Below, piece by piece: positions 61,324-64,000 of a DNA stretch of 64,000 nucleotides (position 1 is the first letter of the stretch; the number at the start of each line of letters is the position of its first letter). Source of the stretch: Spongiibacter taiwanensis (GTDB taxonomy: Bacteria > Pseudomonadota > Gammaproteobacteria > Pseudomonadales > Spongiibacteraceae); contig NZ_CP098455.1 of assembly GCF_023702635.1 (NCBI RefSeq), positions 1,922,001-1,986,000 on the forward strand, written 5' to 3'. The notes below the pieces were generated by a model that did no database searches, was not told the origin of the DNA, and saw only the letters and a program-made list of their open reading frames with translations. A program made the translations under genes and the position numbers.

Positions 61324-64000
61324 TCAATCCAGAATCAACAGCCGCCGATGAGCGGGGAAATACAGGGCAGTAACGATCGGGCATTGTACCCCAGTTGCCG
61401 CCAGGGCATTGCGGTATATTGTCATCTTGTGACGGTAACGCTCTGCCTGGCCAGCAAAAAATGTTTCCAGGTCACCACTGCCCCTGGCGGTTTTATAGTC
61501 AATTATCCAGCACTTGTCACCCTTTGGATCACTTTCCAGGAAGACCCGGTCCAGGATCAGGCTCTGCCACTGTCCGCCTACCAGGCGCCGCAGGGTTTGC
61601 TCGTTGGCCTGCCAGGCAAAACTACCCAGTATCCACTGGCCAACCTCGCAGTCGCGAGTGTTATCCAGCAGGCCGAGCACCTTGTCGACGCTGTCGCTCA
61701 GGCCCGGCTCCGGATGGCAGTGATGACGTAATCGCAGCGCAATGCGCTGGCCAAGCCTGGCCCGATCAGCATAGAGGCCCTCCTCCACGCCGCCGCGACC
61801 CAGCTTTTCCATCAGTTCGTGGAAAACGATCCCAGTGGCCCGCTCCTCGATATTGTCCTCAAGCACCGCATTTTCGCTAAATCGCTGGGCCTGCTGCAGC
61901 GGCGACAGCGGCAGCGCCGGGGCCTGGTAGTCACGCTGAAGCTGCACCGCAAAATTTTCCATACGCGGAGCGAGAGGTACGCATCGAGTACCTTTCTCGT
62001 CATCCTGCTCAAAGCGCATTGCGCAATCAAAGGACGGACCAAGCTCCTCCCACAAACGCCCCAGAAAGGACGCGGATTCTGCCTTGATCTCGCCGTTTTT
62101 GTCCTCGCTCGCCAGACCAAACAGGTGCAGTTCGACCTTCGCGCGGGTAAGGGCGACGTACAGCTGACGATCCAGTTCTTCGGCCAGCGCCGCGCGGCGC
62201 TGGCCATCAAAAAACCGGTAGAATCGCGCCGCCTGATCGTCGCCCGCCTGGGGCTTGGGCGCGAACACCATATGCTCCCCAAGGCGCTGCCACACCAACA
62301 GGGGGCTGTCTTCATTGCGCCCCCGGCCGCCAAGGCCCGGCAGTATCACCAGGTCGAACTCGAGCCCCTTGGATTTATGTACTGTCATCAGTTCCACCGG
62401 CGCCACCGGCGGCGTGGCAAACAAACGCTGCAAAGCCGACTCGAAGGCGCCGATATCTTCCAGCAATCCGGCGGGAGCATGTTGTGACAGCAATGCCAGC
62501 ACCCGCTCAACATCCCGATACTCGGTCTCGGTCACACAGGCTGGCCCACCGAGCTGATGCCAGGCGGTGCGCAATGCCCAACGCAGGTCCCGGCTCTGGG
62601 GCTGGGCTTCAATCCAGGCAATGACCTCGGTTACCCGTTTCACCCGACGGCGACCCTCGGGGCTCAGTGCAATCCCATCGGCGTTAAACAGCGCGTCTCG
62701 CAATAAGCCGCCCGGTTGGCGCAGCAAGCGCAGGTCTTCCCAGCTGAGGCCAACAAAGGGCGCACGTGCCAGCCGCGCCCAGGCCACATTATCTGCCTCG
62801 TGCCACAGGCTGCGCAGCAGCGCGGTAAAATCCAACACTGCCGGCGTCTCGACCAGCGTGTCGATATCCTGGCCTGAAAAGGCAATTCCCGCCCCCTTCA
62901 GAGCCGGGACGATGGCCGCTAAATGGCGGCGGCTGCGGGCCAGAATGGCAATGCTGGACACTTTGCCAGTCGCCTGATCCTCTGCTTGACGGCGCTGAAT
63001 GAGCGCGACGATGTCCGCCGCTTCCTGCTGGCCAACCTGCCCTTTTGCATTAACCTGATAGGCTTGCACATAGGGGTGGATATGCAGACAGCCGTCGCTG
63101 CTGCGCTGAGCAATGGCCGGGGTATATTGGCCACCGCGCTCGTCAAACAGACGACTAAAACCCCTGTTCACCCAATTCACCAGGGTCGCAGATGAGCGAA
63201 AATTCGCGGTGAGCTGAAGTAGCTCAAGGGGCCGGTTAGCAAAGCGAGCCTGCTGAATCAGGTCGTCAAACAAAGCCACCAGGCTACCGCGAAAGGCGTA
63301 AATTGATTGCTGCAGATCGCCGCAGAAAAACACGCTGCGACCATCGCCCTCCTGCCAGTCTTGGCACAGGTTACTCAACAGCTCGATTTGGCTCACTGAG
63401 GTATCCTGCATCTCGTCGACCAGAATATGCTCAATGCGGTCCTCCACCAGTAGCGCCTCACCGACTTCGTCGCCAACCTGCCCGGGACGCAGCGCAAAGA
63501 TCGCCCGCTGGGCAATCTCCACAAAATCGACACCGCCCTGGTGCTCAAACTCCAGCCGCAGGTAAGCCGCGAGATAACGCAGCGCGCAGCGAAAATCCTC
63601 TACCAGCTCCCGACTGCTCTCAGGCAGACCGGGCGCGGGCAAACTGGCCAGCTCTCCCAGGCACGCCGTTACCTCGGGATAGTCACCCTGGGCCTCGCGC
63701 TGGGCCAACCAATCTTTCAAGGCCTGGGTGCCGGGCTGGCCCTTGCGAAACTTGGCATGCTGCACACCGCCCGGCCTGTACATTTCACCTTTGGTATTGA
63801 GCAGCGATTCGGCCACTTTCTGTAACAGCGGAATGTGCTCATCGTGATCAACCTCGTCCAGATCAAGCACGGCGGCCCAGGCATGCTCTTCCACTGCTGA
63901 CGAAGCTTCGATAAAGGCACTCAACAACACCGGCAATTCACGCTTGCGCAGCACGGCGATCAGCTGTTGATAGCGACCGCGAATTTCCGCTGCCAAGGCC
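61324..64000 (-). CDS. UvrD-type helicase with C-terminal PD-(D/E)XK nuclease (RecB/AddA-like), 5' end beyond window
   Basis: At least 890 residues of a double-strand-break processing helicase-nuclease; the N-terminus with Walker A lies outside. Visible: motif II VDEMQDTS, motif III CGDLQQSIYAFRGS, motif V TVHKSKGLEFDLVI, motif VI YVALTRAKVEL, and the nuclease box CWIIDYKTARGSGDLE near the C-terminus with Asp-x-x-Lys type residues. The order fits AddA/RecB-like proteins. The partner subunit (AddB-like) would be expected upstream, beyond 64000. Confidence 0.88.
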   Translation of the reverse strand, partial: ALAAEIRGRYQQLIAVLRKRELPVLLSAFIEASSAVEEHAWAAVLDLDEVDHDEHIPLLQKVAESLLNTKGEMYRPGGVQHAKFRKGQPGTQALKDWLAQREAQGDYPEVTACLGELASLPAPGLPESSRELVEDFRCALRYLAAYLRLEFEHQGGVDFVEIAQRAIFALRPGQVGDEVGEALLVEDRIEHILVDEMQDTSVSQIELLSNLCQDWQEGDGRSVFFCGDLQQSIYAFRGSLVALFDDLIQQARFANRPLELLQLTANFRSSATLVNWVNRGFSRLFDERGGQYTPAIAQRSSDGCLHIHPYVQAYQVNAKGQVGQQEAADIVALIQRRQAEDQATGKVSSIAILARSRRHLAAIVPALKGAGIAFSGQDIDTLVETPAVLDFTALLRSLWHEADNVAWARLARAPFVGLSWEDLRLLRQPGGLLRDALFNADGIALSPEGRRRVKRVTEVIAWIEAQPQSRDLRWALRTAWHQLGGPACVTETEYRDVERVLALLSQHAPAGLLEDIGAFESALQRLFATPPVAPVELMTVHKSKGLEFDLVILPGLGGRGRNEDSPLLVWQRLGEHMVFAPKPQAGDDQAARFYRFFDGQRRAALAEELDRQLYVALTRAKVELHLFGLASEDKNGEIKAESASFLGRLWEELGPSFDCAMRFEQDDEKGTRCVPLAPRMENFAVQLQRDYQAPALPLSPLQQAQRFSENAVLEDNIEERATGIVFHELMEKLGRGGVEEGLYADRARLGQRIALRLRHHCHPEPGLSDSVDKVLGLLDNTRDCEVGQWILGSFAWQANEQTLRRLVGGQWQSLILDRVFLESDPKGDKCWIIDYKTARGSGDLETFFAGQAERYRHKMTIYRNALAATGVQCPIVTALYFPAHRRLLILD

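Overview
The window is a chromosomal segment of a GC-rich gammaproteobacterium. The order maeB-type malic enzyme, nuclease, rpmE, priA and the pairing of spoT, ridA, oxyR and recG recall Pseudomonas-like chromosomes. The many catabolic and TonB-dependent receptor genes suggest a marine Spongiibacter/Zhongshania/Haliea-type relative. That placement is inference from gene content. No rRNA, tRNA, insertion sequence, prophage or CRISPR array was seen.

Layout. 1-7785: housekeeping block (partial spoT, ridA, YeeZ-like epimerase, quinone oxidoreductase, oxyR, recG). 7786-12294: accessory stretch with a heptamer tandem array, palindromic repeats, an AT-richer membrane gene, a NYN/LOTUS protein and small genes. 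12297-17050: orphan molybdopterin oxidoreductase, class 3 lipase and two envelope genes. 17155-23345: catabolic or uptake module A (TonB receptor, lipocalin-like protein, APH-type kinase and small partner) with a divergent LuxR regulator. 23376-26905: hexR, a small barrel protein and a Fic protein. 27112-35571: uvrD, a TRAP transporter split into two loci, two hotdog thioesterases and yaaA. 35704-42781: two SDRs, a MAPEG protein, malic enzyme, nuclease, rpmE, priA. 43036-48863: EVE protein, a barrel, a DUF938 methyltransferase, a candidate structured RNA, then the packed run gshA-acpH-dsbB-lrgA-lrgB. 48860-59472: module B, a TetR-controlled operon of TonB receptor, enoyl-CoA hydratase, acyl-CoA ligase, acyl-CoA dehydrogenase, lipocalin-like protein, APH-type kinase and MFS transporter, closed by a strong terminator. 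59686-64000: GST, a 47-residue DUF3096-type protein, a lipoprotein and a partial RecB/AddA-like helicase-nuclease.

Three things stand out. (1) Modules A and B share a TonB receptor, a lipocalin-like protein and an APH-type kinase, and in both a strong hairpin follows the receptor gene. Together with the CoA ligase and acyl-CoA dehydrogenase of module B, this suggests uptake and CoA-dependent breakdown of a hydrophobic, possibly hydroxylated or alicyclic acid, perhaps through phosphorylated hydroxyacyl-CoA as in the Pseudomonas lva pathway. (2) A family of short repeats, including two perfect 7-bp tandem arrays, sits directly after the stop codons of five + strand housekeeping genes. (3) A long nested hairpin followed by a terminator on the - strand upstream of gshA looks like an undescribed small RNA.
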